A stretch of DNA of 64,000 nucleotides from JBGANR01 sp044222225 (GCA_044222225.1 JBGANR010000002.1:186001-250000), one strand, 5' to 3'. Numbered from the stretch's first letter, positions 1 through 10,160 are shown. Numbers and translations: made by a program. Notes: generated by a model not told the origin, from the letters alone.

Positions 1-228
1 GGCAAGCCGATCGGCGAGGCGCTCACCGTCGTCGACGCGTTCACCGAGATGATCTCCTCGCGCGGTCGCGTCGAGGGTGACGAGGACGTGATCGGCGACG
101 GGATCGCGTTCGTCGGCGTGGCCAAGTACCCGGCGCGGGTGAAGTGCGCTCTGCTGGGCTGGATGGCGTTCAAAGACGGGTTGTTGCAGGCGATCGACCA
201 CACCGAAACGGAAGGCAAGGCATCGTGA
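1..228 (+). CDS. sufU: SufU-type Fe-S cluster assembly scaffold, C-terminal part
   Basis: Only the last 75 codons lie in the window; the gene begins before base 1. The reading frame encodes the end of a NifU-like SUF scaffold, which takes sulfur from SufS and passes it to the SufBCD machinery. A cysteine in the motif ARVKCALLGW matches the last of the three metal-binding Cys of SufU. The stop overlaps the GTG start of the next gene (GTGA), so sufU and sufT are probably translationally coupled. In M. tuberculosis the same order is Rv1465-Rv1466. Upstream cysteines cannot be checked here. Confidence 0.85.
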   Translation, partial: GKPIGEALTVVDAFTEMISSRGRVEGDEDVIGDGIAFVGVAKYPARVKCALLGWMAFKDGLLQAIDHTETEGKAS

Positions 229-605
229 CCGACGTGAAGTCCGAGATGGAGCTTGCGGAATCGACCGCAATGCCCGAACCGCAGACCGCGCTCCCGAGTA
301 TCGACGACGTCGAGGAGGCGATGCGCGACGTCGTCGATCCGGAGCTGGGCATCAATGTCGTCGACCTCGGTCTCGTCTACGGCATCACCTTGACGGACGA
401 CGCCGTCGCCAAGCTGGACATGACGCTGACCTCCGCGGCGTGCCCGCTCACGGACGTCATCGAGGATCAGACGCGCAACGCCGTCGTCGGCTCCGGGCTG
501 TGCACGGACGTCGAGATCAACTGGGTCTGGCTGCCGCCGTGGGGCCCGGACAAGATCACCGACGACGGCCGCGAGCAGTTGCGAGCCCTCGGCTTCACCG
601 TCTGA
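225..605 (+). CDS. sufT: SufT-like metal-sulfur cluster assembly factor (DUF59/MIP18 family)
   Basis: Predicted 126 aa cytosolic protein of the DUF59/MIP18 family, implicated in maturation of Fe-S proteins. The N-terminal ~25 residues are acidic and low in conservation. The MIP18 domain follows, with DPELGINVVDLGLVYG and the family cysteine in TSAACPLTD. The GTG at 225 is chosen because it overlaps the sufU stop by four bases and puts the domain at the usual distance from the N terminus; an in-frame ATG further upstream would lie inside sufU. It is the last gene of the SUF operon seen here; a 110-bp gap follows. Confidence 0.88.
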   Translation: MTDVKSEMELAESTAMPEPQTALPSIDDVEEAMRDVVDPELGINVVDLGLVYGITLTDDAVAKLDMTLTSAACPLTDVIEDQTRNAVVGSGLCTDVEINWVWLPPWGPDKITDDGREQLRALGFTV

Positions 606-714
606 GACGCTTCACGGTCTGAGTCCACGGATCCGACGATGGCAGAATCGTAGGTGCACCCACGCACCCGGAAGCCAGGATCGGATCCGCAAGCTCTAGA
701 GGGAGGGCGTCGAC

Positions 715-1638
715 ATGTCCGTGACAGTGTCTGAAACCGCCGGTGACGTCACCGGAGCCGTGCTCGCAGGCGTCGACGGCTCCGACTTCTCCTATCGCGC
801 GGCCCGCTGGGCGGCCGACTTCGCCGAACGGGAGAGACGCGAACTCGTCCTCATCGTCTGTGACGCCGCGGCGGTGCCGCTGGCCGAGCCGTACGCGCCG
901 ATCCCGGTCGGCGTCGTCGAGCGGATCAGCGAGTACTCCAAGACGGTCGGCGGCGAGGTCGCCGCGGCGATCGCGGCCGAGTTCCCGGCGGTGCGGTTGC
1001 GCTCGGCGGTCCTCTCCGGACGGCCCGGGGCACTGCTGTGCGACCTGTCCGGGGGCGCGCGATGCGTCGTCGTCGGTACGCGCGGGGTGTCCGGGTTTCG
1101 CAGCCTGCTGCTGGGTTCGGTGAGCGCCGACGTCGCGCTGCACGCGGAATGCCCCGTCGCGATCGTGCGCGGGGAGAAGCGGGACGGGCCGGTGGTCGTC
1201 GGCATCGACGGCACGCCGACGAGCGACGGCGCCGAGGCGGAGGCGTTCCGGCAGGCGTCGCTGCGGGGGACGCGGCTCGTCGCGGTCCAGACGTGGACCG
1301 ATCTGTCCACCGACGCGCTCTACGGCTACGGGCTCACCGACGCCGATCTGCAGCAGCTCTCGGAGGAGGCGGCCGAATCGCTCTCCGAGCGGCTCGCGGG
1401 ATGGGGAGAGGAGTACCCGGACGTCGAGGTGGAGCGGGTCATCGTGCCCGCGAGCCCGGCCGAACGGCTCATCGAGGAATCACGGCGCGCGCAACTCGTC
1501 GTGGTCGGCTCGCACCGGCACCGCGGGGTGCGGCGCTTCCTGCTCGGTTCGACGAGCCGGACCGTGACGACGCACGCCCATTGCCCGGTGCTGGTCGTCC
1601 GGGATGTCGGAGATCACCACGGACCGCGCGGCCATTAG
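715..1638 (+). CDS. Tandem-domain universal stress protein
   Basis: Predicted 307 aa soluble protein made of two UspA domains (about residues 10-145 and 155-300). Each ends with the nucleotide-binding signature: GTRGVSGF...LGS in the first and GSHRHRGVRRFLLGS in the second, followed by CPVAIVR and CPVLVVR strands. Proteins of this type usually bind ATP and are induced by stress, hypoxia or stationary phase in actinobacteria; the exact role is unknown. A purine-rich ribosome site (GAGGGAGG) stands about 8 bases before the ATG. It is followed after 47 bp by thioredoxin on the same strand. Confidence 0.9.
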   Translation: MSVTVSETAGDVTGAVLAGVDGSDFSYRAARWAADFAERERRELVLIVCDAAAVPLAEPYAPIPVGVVERISEYSKTVGGEVAAAIAAEFPAVRLRSAVLSGRPGALLCDLSGGARCVVVGTRGVSGFRSLLLGSVSADVALHAECPVAIVRGEKRDGPVVVGIDGTPTSDGAEAEAFRQASLRGTRLVAVQTWTDLSTDALYGYGLTDADLQQLSEEAAESLSERLAGWGEEYPDVEVERVIVPASPAERLIEESRRAQLVVVGSHRHRGVRRFLLGSTSRTVTTHAHCPVLVVRDVGDHHGPRGH

Positions 1639-1685
1639 TGTTCACGGGCGGAACATCCGCCGGTGTCGACGACGTTAGGGGAGAC

Positions 1686-2042
1686 ATGGCAACGATCAAC
1701 CTCACCACCGATCAGTTCGACGCGACGGTCAACGACAACGATGTCGTCCTCGTCGACTTCTGGGCGGAGTGGTGCGGCCCGTGCAAGCGCTTCGGACCGG
1801 TGTTCGAGCGCTCGTCCGAGAAGCACCCCGACGTCGTCTTCGCAAAGGTCGACACGGAGGCCGAGCAGGGCCTCGCGGCTGCCGCGAACATCCGCTCCAT
1901 CCCGACGCTCATGGCGTTCAAGAAGGGGCATCTCGTCTTCAATCAGGCGGGTGCCCTTCCGCCGGAGGCGCTCGAATCGCTCATCGCGCAGGTCGAGGAG
2001 CTCGATATCGACAAGGCGCTCGCCGAGCAGGCCGGGAGCTAG
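1686..2042 (+). CDS. trxA: Thioredoxin
   Basis: Predicted 118 aa thioredoxin-fold protein with the classical active site WCGPCK at about residues 30-35 and the cis-proline loop SIPTLMAF. It would act as a cytosolic dithiol-disulfide oxidoreductase. The size is typical of a single thioredoxin domain, with a short acidic C-terminal tail. The ATG at 1686 has a GGGGAG ribosome site five bases upstream. M. tuberculosis has trx genes at the same place (Rv1470/Rv1471). Its 3' end converges with the lycopene cyclase-like gene, 12 bp apart. Confidence 0.93.
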   Translation: MATINLTTDQFDATVNDNDVVLVDFWAEWCGPCKRFGPVFERSSEKHPDVVFAKVDTEAEQGLAAAANIRSIPTLMAFKKGHLVFNQAGALPPEALESLIAQVEELDIDKALAEQAGS

Positions 2043-2054
2043 ACGGTACGGGAG

Positions 2055-3185
2055 TCAGACCGGCCGGGCCTGCGTCCGACGGGCGGCCGACGCACGGAGC
2101 GTCGCTGTCCGGAGTTCCGCGGGGAGAGCCGCATACACCGCCGCCATGGCAGCAGCCGTGGCGGCGGTGTCGTCGTGTGCGAAGAGGAACGCGGCCCGGT
2201 GCGCCTCACCGACGGTGAAGAAGGCGCTGAAGAACCGGATCGTCTGCGGGCCGTCGAGCGCCAGAAGCGTACGCAGCCCGGTTGCCCGCAGCGCCCGGAC
2301 GCCCCGTGACGTCGCCGGCGGCGGGCGTCGGCCGGCGAGGATCGCGTCCGCCGCCGAGTCGGCGGCGAGCAGCGCGGATCCGACGCTGAAGCCCGTGCAC
2401 GCGTGCAGCGTCCCGCCGCGGACGCCGAAGCCGCTGCGGTGCAGACCAGGCATCATCGGGATGGCGACGCGTTCCTCGCGGCGAGCCGGTGCCGTCACGC
2501 CGAGACGGGTCAGCCGGGCCGCGAGCCGAGCGGGTAGCAGTCCGTCCGGGACGGGGGCGGCGGTGACGAGGATCGTCTCCTCGACGAGGACGAGGCCCGG
2601 CGCGACGGGTACGACATAGCAGAACGACGCTCGTGGGTCGCCGTCGTCGACGCCGGCAGGCGTCCAGTCCATGAACACCGTCTCCGGTGGCAGCGCGTCG
2701 GCGGGCAGAACGAGTCCGTAGGCCGCCTGCCAGGGGCCCGGGGCGGATGCGCAGGCGGGAGGCGCCGCACCGCGCGCGTCGATGATCGCCGCCGCGCGCA
2801 CGAGCCGCCCGTCGTCGAGGGCGACGGCGTCGTCACCGAGCCACGTCGCCCGACCGGTGATCGGGCGGATGCGGTCGTCGTGCAGCGTGTCGGCGAGGCG
2901 CGTCGTATCGACGACGCCGAACGGCCACGGCTGGGTGCGGGCGACGCCGTCGACCCGGACGACGGGGTGTGTCGCCGGCGTCGCGAGCACGCTCTCGTCG
3001 AGCCATCCGGGCAGCTCCCGGGTGAACAAGGACAGGGTCTGATGCCAGGGGGCCGTCGGGGCCGGGTCGACGAGCGCGACGGAGGCGCCGCGGTGTGCCA
3101 GGCGCGCGGCCAGCGCACGTCCCGCGGGCCCGGCGCCGACGACGGCGACGTCGGCATCGACGATCGCGTCGGAACGGGCGGGCAT
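2055..3185 (-). CDS. Lycopene cyclase-family flavoprotein (CrtY/CrtL type)
   Basis: Predicted 376 aa. The N terminus has a dinucleotide-binding Rossmann fold, VAVVGAGPAGRALA, and family motifs follow: AYGLVL, FMDW and FCYVVPVAPGLVLVEET. These match lycopene beta-cyclases, which close the ionone rings of carotenoids with a flavin acting in non-redox catalysis. No other carotenoid gene is nearby; in Rhodococcus-type genomes the cyclase is also known to stand apart from crtE/B/I. A different substrate cannot be excluded. Start is ATG, and no strong ribosome site was noted. Confidence 0.8.
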   Translation of the reverse strand: MPARSDAIVDADVAVVGAGPAGRALAARLAHRGASVALVDPAPTAPWHQTLSLFTRELPGWLDESVLATPATHPVVRVDGVARTQPWPFGVVDTTRLADTLHDDRIRPITGRATWLGDDAVALDDGRLVRAAAIIDARGAAPPACASAPGPWQAAYGLVLPADALPPETVFMDWTPAGVDDGDPRASFCYVVPVAPGLVLVEETILVTAAPVPDGLLPARLAARLTRLGVTAPARREERVAIPMMPGLHRSGFGVRGGTLHACTGFSVGSALLAADSAADAILAGRRPPPATSRGVRALRATGLRTLLALDGPQTIRFFSAFFTVGEAHRAAFLFAHDDTAATAAAMAAVYAALPAELRTATLRASAARRTQARPV

Positions 3186-3226
3186 CGGCAGAGCTTAGCC
3201 GCCGGGCCGGCGGGCGTCCGTCGGTG

Positions 3227-3607
3227 TCAGACGAGCGAGGCGACGGCGAGGACGACCGCGACGAGCGGGAACGTGCCCTGTCTCGCGGCCGCGCTCCGCT
3301 TGTCGGGGGACGTCAGCGCGAGTACGGCCGCGGCGGCGAGCATCGACCCGGTGCCCGCCAGCATGAGGGCCAGCCCGACGTCTTGGACGCCGGCGACGGC
3401 GAAGGCGATGCCGATCACCGAGACCAGCGCGAGGAAGAGGTTGTAGAAGCCCTGGTTGAATGCCAGCTCCCGGGTCGCCTCGGCCTCCTCGCGTGTGGTG
3501 CCGAAGACCTTCCGGGCGCGCGTCGTCCACGCGAAAGACTCCAGGTACCAGATGAACACGTGCAGAAGGGCCGCGAGCAGCACGAACGTGGCGGTGGCGA
3601 GCAGCAT
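3227..3607 (-). CDS. DUF1304 family small membrane protein
   Basis: Predicted 126 aa integral membrane protein with about four transmembrane helices: residues ~1-20, 50-70, 75-97 and 107-125. It carries the DUF1304 features HVFIWYLESFAW and NQGFYNLFLA. The family is widespread in bacteria and has no assigned biochemical role. The ATG is divergent from the ABC-F gene, and the shared 93-bp gap should hold both promoters. Downstream, 41 bp separate it from the lycopene cyclase-like gene on the same strand. Confidence 0.82.
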   Translation of the reverse strand: MLLATATFVLLAALLHVFIWYLESFAWTTRARKVFGTTREEAEATRELAFNQGFYNLFLALVSVIGIAFAVAGVQDVGLALMLAGTGSMLAAAAVLALTSPDKRSAAARQGTFPLVAVVLAVASLV

Positions 3608-3700
3608 CGTCGAAGGATAGGCCCGTTCGGCGGCGACCGGTGGGCGAGGCCTGTTCGGCGGCCGAGAACCGGTTCGACGTCGGCCGTATGCTGGAACCTC

Positions 3701-5329
<1,629 letters not shown>

Positions 5330-5369
5330 CTGCGACGCCTACCCGGTCTGTCGGCCGGAAAGCTGCTGG

Positions 5370-7367
5370 TCAGAAGGGTGGCGGGTCGTCGTTGTAGGCG
5401 GCGGCCGCGGCGGCCCGTTCCGCCGCCTCCCGCGCTGCGGCATCGGCCTGGTCGGATTCGCGGATCGTGCGGCTGTAAGCGCGTTCGGCCCGGACACGGG
5501 CCTGCCACTCGGCGAGCCGGTTCCGACGCACCGGTCTGCCGGTCGGGGTGGCGCCCGGGGTGTCGTCGAACACCACACCGGCCAGTCCGGGGAACAGATC
5601 GATTCCGGTGTACGCCGGACCCGGATAGCGCCCGCCGAGCGGGCTGACGAACACCACACCACCGCCGTCCCGACCGCGGGCACCACCGACCGCGCCGCTA
5701 CCGGCGCGCTCACCACCGCGGGCACCGGCGTCGGCGTGTTCGACACGCCAGCCGTGGTGGGTCTTCCCCAGATGGTGACGCCTGCACAGATGCCCCGTGT
5801 TCGCGGTCGTCGTGTTCCCGGTCTGGTGGTTGTCGACATGATCGACATCACACCGCTCGGCCGGGCGGCTACATCCCGGGAAACGACACATCAGGTCCCG
5901 GACCTGCAGAAACCGCACGGCGGCGGCCGTCGGCCGATAGTCATCGGCTGCTTGAGACGCACGCGGCCGCGCCGTGTCGGATGCACCTTCGAGAGCCGGG
6001 CACGTCGCGGCGCGATCGGTCGCCGACCTCGACCGGGCCATCCCGGCGCTGTGCTGGCGTGGCCGTGACCGCGGCGAACACCGTCGACGGTCACCAGCCG
6101 ACCGAGCACCACCTGCCCGGCCACCACCATCGCGCCGGCCACCATCAGGCGGTCCGTCAATATCGGATGGTCCAAGGCTGTCAGTCGGGTAGGCGCTGTC
6201 CGGGAGCAGCGGCGCTATCCGGCCCCGGCCGGCGAGATCACGAACATGATCAGCGGTGATGACGCCGTAGCCGGGGAGGAACCCGGGCTGCAGGTCGGTC
6301 GGATCGTCGATGGTGGAGCGGTTCGCGACCACATGCACCACGACCCGCCCGGTGACGGCCTCCAACGCTGCCACATCAGCGGCACGCCGCACCGCATCCA
6401 CAACAACCCGCCGCTCAGCATCCATAGCGGCCTGCCGGGCCGCATCCCCCGCGGCGGCGCGCTGCTCGGCATCAACGACATCGGACGACGCAACCGTCCC
6501 GGCCGACCCAGCCGCCACCGAACCGGCGGCCGACGGCGACACATCCGCCGTCACCGGACCCGCAGCCGATGACGACGCCTCCGCATCCACCGAACCCGCA
6601 GCCGACGACACCACCGGCGACACCGTCACCGGGGTCGGAGCCCGGCGCAGCAACAACGCCGCTGTCGCGACATCCGACATCGCTTGAGCCTGCGTCCGCG
6701 CATCACCATCGGCGATCAACCCACGAGCAGCAGCGCGTATGACCCCTTCCGCCGTGCGGCCGACCGTCGCGTCGCAGGTGATCGACAACTGCGCCATCCC
6801 ATCACCGATATTGCGACACCACACCGCACGATCAGCCAACGCCACCCGACGTCTGATTCGGAGGGCGTCAGCGTCGACCTGGGCGATGATCGCGTCGATC
6901 ATCGCCTCCAACCGCGCCCTCGACCAGCCCTTCCCCGCCGACAACGCGACATCGACACGGCGGTCGACCTCACCCGCCAACTCGGGGCTGACGTTCAGCG
7001 CCCGCTGCGCGAGCTGCTCGGCCTGCAACGGCGTCAAACGACCAGACGCCACATGGGCCAGAACCGACGGCAACAGATCACGAAAAAGTAGTGCGTACCG
7101 GATCAACCGATCAGCCTGAGCCGAACCCCGACCCAACAATGCGGCGATCTCATCCCCAGCGGCCTGCACCGGATCCCGATACACCCTGTTCCTGTGCCGA
7201 CCGTCATACGCCGCGTACACGTCAGCGACCGCAGCCATCTGATCCACATAACCCCGCCCATGCGCCCGAGTCGCGGTCTCAAGCCGAGTAAGAACCGACG
7301 CAGAACACGACCCACCATCAGGACCGCGAGAACCAGAACGACCGCGAGTGCGTACAGCGACAGACAT
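5370..7367 (-). CDS. DUF222/HNH endonuclease-domain protein (13E12 repeat family), intact copy
   Basis: Predicted 665 aa. The N-terminal DUF222 helical domain covers ~1-240. A long Ala/Ser/Val-rich low-complexity stretch runs ~225-320, and an Arg/Gly-rich segment lies at ~410-470. An HNH nuclease domain at ~485-540 has CRFPGCSRPAERCDVDH, N...GHLCRRHH and GWRV, so zinc and catalytic positions look intact. Members are multicopy in Mycobacteriales; function is unproven. The start at 7367 is chosen because GGGGGAG precedes it by eight bases; a longer N terminus is possible. A decayed second copy lies at 27.8-29.2 kb. Confidence 0.82.
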   Translation of the reverse strand: MSVAVRTRGRSGSRGPDGGSCSASVLTRLETATRAHGRGYVDQMAAVADVYAAYDGRHRNRVYRDPVQAAGDEIAALLGRGSAQADRLIRYALLFRDLLPSVLAHVASGRLTPLQAEQLAQRALNVSPELAGEVDRRVDVALSAGKGWSRARLEAMIDAIIAQVDADALRIRRRVALADRAVWCRNIGDGMAQLSITCDATVGRTAEGVIRAAARGLIADGDARTQAQAMSDVATAALLLRRAPTPVTVSPVVSSAAGSVDAEASSSAAGPVTADVSPSAAGSVAAGSAGTVASSDVVDAEQRAAAGDAARQAAMDAERRVVVDAVRRAADVAALEAVTGRVVVHVVANRSTIDDPTDLQPGFLPGYGVITADHVRDLAGRGRIAPLLPDSAYPTDSLGPSDIDGPPDGGRRDGGGRAGGARSAGDRRRCSPRSRPRQHSAGMARSRSATDRAATCPALEGASDTARPRASQAADDYRPTAAAVRFLQVRDLMCRFPGCSRPAERCDVDHVDNHQTGNTTTANTGHLCRRHHLGKTHHGWRVEHADAGARGGERAGSGAVGGARGRDGGGVVFVSPLGGRYPGPAYTGIDLFPGLAGVVFDDTPGATPTGRPVRRNRLAEWQARVRAERAYSRTIRESDQADAAAREAAERAAAAAAYNDDPPPF

Positions 7368-7439
7368 TGTGAGCTCCCCCCGGAGTGCATCGAACGCAAC
7401 GTCGATAATACGCCCGATCGACACACCCCGCAACGCTCA

Positions 7440-7460
7440 ACCTGGACGTAACGTCCAGGT
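7440..7460. promoter_or_regulatory. 21-bp perfect palindrome upstream of the DUF222/HNH gene
   Basis: Two ten-base arms, ACCTGGACGT and ACGTCCAGGT, flank a single central A. The dyad lies 73 bp upstream of the DUF222/HNH start and 8 bp from the tandem repeat array. It has no poly-T run and almost no loop, so a protein-binding operator fits better than a terminator. The bound factor is unknown. Confidence 0.5.
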
Positions 7461-7467
7461 CTCGTCC

Positions 7468-7598
7468 GACGCCGCGCTCCGCTCAGGCCACGTCGCGCTC
7501 CGCTCAGGCCGACGCCGTGCTCCGCTCAGGCCGACGCCGTGCTCCGCTCAGGCCGACGCCGTGCTCCGCTCAGGCCGACGCCGTGCTCCGCTCAGGCC
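7468..7598. repeat. Six-unit 22-bp tandem repeat at the sortase 3' end
   Basis: Six head-to-tail units each end in CTCCGCTCAGGCC. Four complete units (7511-7598) are identical; unit 1 has one substitution and unit 2 is one base short. Read on the minus strand, each unit contains GGCCTGAGCGGAG, and the TGA in the unit at 7577-7598 is the stop codon of the sortase gene. Repeat-copy change can therefore occur without altering the protein. A related motif sits after the DUF3097 stop at 27.27 kb. Confidence 0.85.
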
Positions 7599-8227
7599 GG
7601 CGACGCGTAGGCGATGTCGTTGCTCTCGTAGCCCAGTGGCGGGCCGACGAACCGGCCACCGCAGGTCACGAGAATGAGCTCCTCGGGGCCGGTGGTGCGG
7701 TTGAGCTCGTCGGCGGGGAATTCGTCCGCCTTGCGGAAGCTCTTGACCTTCGTCACGGCGTACTTCTTCTGGACGCCCGCCTTCGTCGTGAGCGTGACGG
7801 TCGAACCGGGCGTCAGCTTCGGGAACCGTGCCGCGTAGCCGTCACCCTGCTTGAGGTCGTTGACGTGCCCGGTGACGACGATGACCCCGGCACCGGACCC
7901 CACCAGCGATGAGTCGACCCACCAGCCGAGCCGTGCGACGTCCTCCGGCGGCGGCAGGGCGCCCTCGGGTGTCGTGGCGACGGCGTCGATCGGCGCGGTC
8001 GCACCGTCGATCGTCAGCGACACCGGGGCCGTCGACTCGGTGGCCGTGGCCGTCACCGGTTTGGGCAGCGTGTGCTGCGCCGACGAGGACGCCGACGACG
8101 GCGCCGGTTCCGGCGATGAGCCGCATGCGGCCGGAACGGCGGCGAGCAGGACCACCGCGAGAGCGGCGGCGACGCGTCGGCGGAGGCGGTGGGCGTTCGC
8201 AGGCGGGATACGGCTCGCGGTGTCCAT
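7592..8227 (-). CDS. Class F sortase, probable lipoprotein or secreted form
   Basis: Predicted 211 aa. The N terminus is basic with a hydrophobic core ending PAACGSS, which could be a lipobox (Cys at ~30) or a plain signal/anchor. A Ser/Pro/Thr linker follows, then a sortase barrel. The catalytic His is in VVTGHVND and the catalytic Cys in LVTCGG. Class F sortases are the usual actinobacterial type without a dedicated LPXTG substrate gene nearby, as here. ATG 8227 is preferred (AAAGG eight bases upstream); GTG 8236 is possible. The stop codon lies inside the tandem repeat. Confidence 0.83.
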   Translation of the reverse strand: MDTASRIPPANAHRLRRRVAAALAVVLLAAVPAACGSSPEPAPSSASSSAQHTLPKPVTATATESTAPVSLTIDGATAPIDAVATTPEGALPPPEDVARLGWWVDSSLVGSGAGVIVVTGHVNDLKQGDGYAARFPKLTPGSTVTLTTKAGVQKKYAVTKVKSFRKADEFPADELNRTTGPEELILVTCGGRFVGPPLGYESNDIAYASPA

Positions 8228-8330
8228 GGGCGGCACCTTTCGTGTCGGCTCCTTCCGAGGGTAGGAGTGCCACCGGTGTCATTACGGCGGCCGACAGGCC
8301 GACCGAGCGGGACACGTGAGAGGTAGTCCG

Positions 8331-9068
8331 TCAGGAGAACGTGACCGGCGGCGCCGTCGAGTCCGGGTCGAGCACTGCGTGCAGGATCGAGTCCCGAACG
8401 CGTGTCAGGTGGGCCACGCAGGTCTGCGCCGCGGCGTCGGTGTCGCCGGAGAGGATCGCCCGGGCCATGGCGATGTGGTCGGCGAGGGACGCCCGCAAGC
8501 CCTCGGGACGGGAATGGGAGATGTTGCGCAACCGGTCGCTGTGCGGTCGCAGATCGGCGACCGAACGGGCGAGGTGCCGGTTGCGGGTGTGCGTGATGAC
8601 GGCTTGGTCGAAGTCCTCGGCGAGCGCGTAGAACCGCCGGCGCCGGTCCGTCGACGATTCGGTGCCGGTGCCACCGAGCCCGTCGCGGCCGTCACCCGCG
8701 GCCGTCTCCTCGCCGTCGATGGTCTCGAACGCCGCGACGAGTTCGCCGAAGCGATCGCGTGCGAGGTCGTCGCGGACGCACGCTTCGGCGACCGAGCGGG
8801 CGGCGGCCGCCTCGAGGAGGAGGCGGAGCTCGAAGAGGTCGCGCACGCCCTGCACCGTGATGGGGACGACCCGAGCGCCCTGCCGCTCGTGCAATGACAC
8901 GAGGCCCTCGGCCGCCAGTCGCAGGAACGCCTGCCGCACCGGGGTCCGGGACGCGACGAACCGTTCGCCCACCTCCGCGGCGCGCAGCGACTGGCCGGGC
9001 CGGAGCGTGCCGTCGAGGATGTCCTGCTTGAGCTGGGCGAAGACGTGGTCGCTCTTGTTGTCGGCCAT
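8331..9068 (-). CDS. GntR-family transcriptional regulator (FCD/FadR subfamily)
   Basis: Predicted 245 aa. The N-terminal winged helix (~8-75) shows DGTLRPGQSLRAAEVGERF and SRTPVRQAFLRL. The C-terminal all-helical FCD domain (~85-230) keeps aspartate/histidine positions likely to bind a metal or carboxylate ligand (EDFDQAVITHTRNRHLA). A short Gly/Thr-rich insert lies around 120-140. It is transcribed divergently from an AbrB-family membrane protein gene; the 57-bp gap contains a perfect palindrome, so it probably represses that gene and perhaps itself. TAGGAT six bases before its ATG suggests a leaderless transcript. Confidence 0.88.
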   Translation of the reverse strand: MADNKSDHVFAQLKQDILDGTLRPGQSLRAAEVGERFVASRTPVRQAFLRLAAEGLVSLHERQGARVVPITVQGVRDLFELRLLLEAAAARSVAEACVRDDLARDRFGELVAAFETIDGEETAAGDGRDGLGGTGTESSTDRRRRFYALAEDFDQAVITHTRNRHLARSVADLRPHSDRLRNISHSRPEGLRASLADHIAMARAILSGDTDAAAQTCVAHLTRVRDSILHAVLDPDSTAPPVTFS

Positions 9069-9111
9069 GGAGGGATCCTAGCCACTCGTCGGTGCTCCGT
9101 AGTGGATTCGC

Positions 9112-9124
9112 TAAGGTATACCTT
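9112..9124. promoter_or_regulatory. Palindromic GntR operator over the AbrB-family -10 box
   Basis: AAGGTATACCTT (9113-9124) is a perfect 12-bp palindrome between the divergent gntR and AbrB-family genes. FadR-subfamily regulators commonly bind short palindromes centred on GT..AC. TAAGGT (9112-9117) matches TANNNT and ends eight bases before the ATG at 9126, so the palindrome would cover both the -10 and the start of a leaderless transcript. The regulator assignment is an inference from position. Confidence 0.55.
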
Positions 9125-9125
9125 G

Positions 9126-10160
9126 ATGACTCGCTGGATACCGCTCGTGCTGCTCACCGCCCTCGGGTGGTTCGTCGGCGACCGCGCGGGACTCGCCGCG
9201 GCGCAGATGTTCGCCGCCGTCATCGCGGCCGGCGCGCTCGCCCTCACCGGACGGGGTCCGGCCGCGGTGCCGGCGCCGCTCGGCGCGGCCGCGCAGGGCG
9301 TGATGGCCGCGAGCGTCGGTCTGCTCGTGCAGCGCGACACCCTGACCGGGCTCGGGGACCGCTGGCCGATCGTCGTCGGCGTCGTGGTCGGGACGCTCGT
9401 GCTCAGCGTCCTCTCCGGTTTCCTCCTGGCGCTGCACCGGGACGTCGACCGCGTGACCGGTGCGCTCGCCATGACCGCCGGTGGGGCGGCCGGTCTCGTC
9501 GCGATGGCCCGCGAGCTCGGCGCCGACGACCGGATCGTCGCCGTGGTGCAGTACCTGCGGGTGGCGGCCGTCGTCCTGACGATGCCGATGATCGTCACGT
9601 TCGTGTTCGCGCCGCCGATGTCGGGCGGGTTGGGCGGCGGCCTGGGGTCCGACGCGAGCCTGCTGCGGACCGTCGCGGTCATCGCGGGCGTGCTCGTCGT
9701 CGGCACGCTGTTCGGAAGGCTGGCCAGGCTGCCGGCGCCGGCGACGCTCGGCCCGTTGATCGTCGGCGCCGTCTGCGAGTTCACAGGCCTGGCGGGCGGC
9801 GTCCGGATGCCGGCCGTCGTCCTCGCGGTGGCCCTCGTGTTGATCGGCTGGCAGGTCGGGCTGGCGTTCACGATGGACAGCCTGCGCACGATCGCCCGGA
9901 TCCTGCCGCTGGCGCTCCTGCTGACCGTCGCGATCGGTGTGCTCTGCGCCGGTTCGGGCGTGCTGTTGGCGCGGCTGACCGGCGTCGGCCTGCTGGAGGG
10001 TTACCTCGCGACGACGCCCGGTGGGCTCTCGGCGGTGCTGGCCGTCTCGGCGTCGACGCCGTCGGACGTCACGCTCATCGCGGCGGCGCAGGTGCTGCGT
10101 GTGGTGCTCATGCTCGTGTTCGCGCCGCTGCTCGCGGCCGTGCTCACCCGACGCTCCTAG
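9126..10160 (+). CDS. AbrB-family integral membrane protein (AbrB duplication family)
   Basis: Predicted 344 aa with about nine to ten hydrophobic helices and two related halves. Each half carries Gly-rich segments such as MTAGGAAGLVAMARELG and TTPGGLSAVLAVSAS, typical of the AbrB/ammonia monooxygenase-like membrane family. Despite the family name it is not a DNA-binding protein. Transported substrate is unknown. ATG 9126 is chosen because a -10-like TAAGGT stands eight bases upstream; an in-frame upstream start would overlap the gntR start. Its stop codon overlaps the recQ stop on the other strand. Confidence 0.8.
   Translation: MTRWIPLVLLTALGWFVGDRAGLAAAQMFAAVIAAGALALTGRGPAAVPAPLGAAAQGVMAASVGLLVQRDTLTGLGDRWPIVVGVVVGTLVLSVLSGFLLALHRDVDRVTGALAMTAGGAAGLVAMARELGADDRIVAVVQYLRVAAVVLTMPMIVTFVFAPPMSGGLGGGLGSDASLLRTVAVIAGVLVVGTLFGRLARLPAPATLGPLIVGAVCEFTGLAGGVRMPAVVLAVALVLIGWQVGLAFTMDSLRTIARILPLALLLTVAIGVLCAGSGVLLARLTGVGLLEGYLATTPGGLSAVLAVSASTPSDVTLIAAAQVLRVVLMLVFAPLLAAVLTRRS

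Noticed and set aside
5990..6110. Possible compensated frameshift in the intact DUF222/HNH gene
   Set aside because: The Arg/Gly-rich segment looks odd, but other frames give no family sequence and this region is variable in the family.
7468..7598. Short direct repeats resembling a CRISPR array
   Set aside because: Units abut without unique spacers and no cas gene is present; it is a simple tandem repeat.
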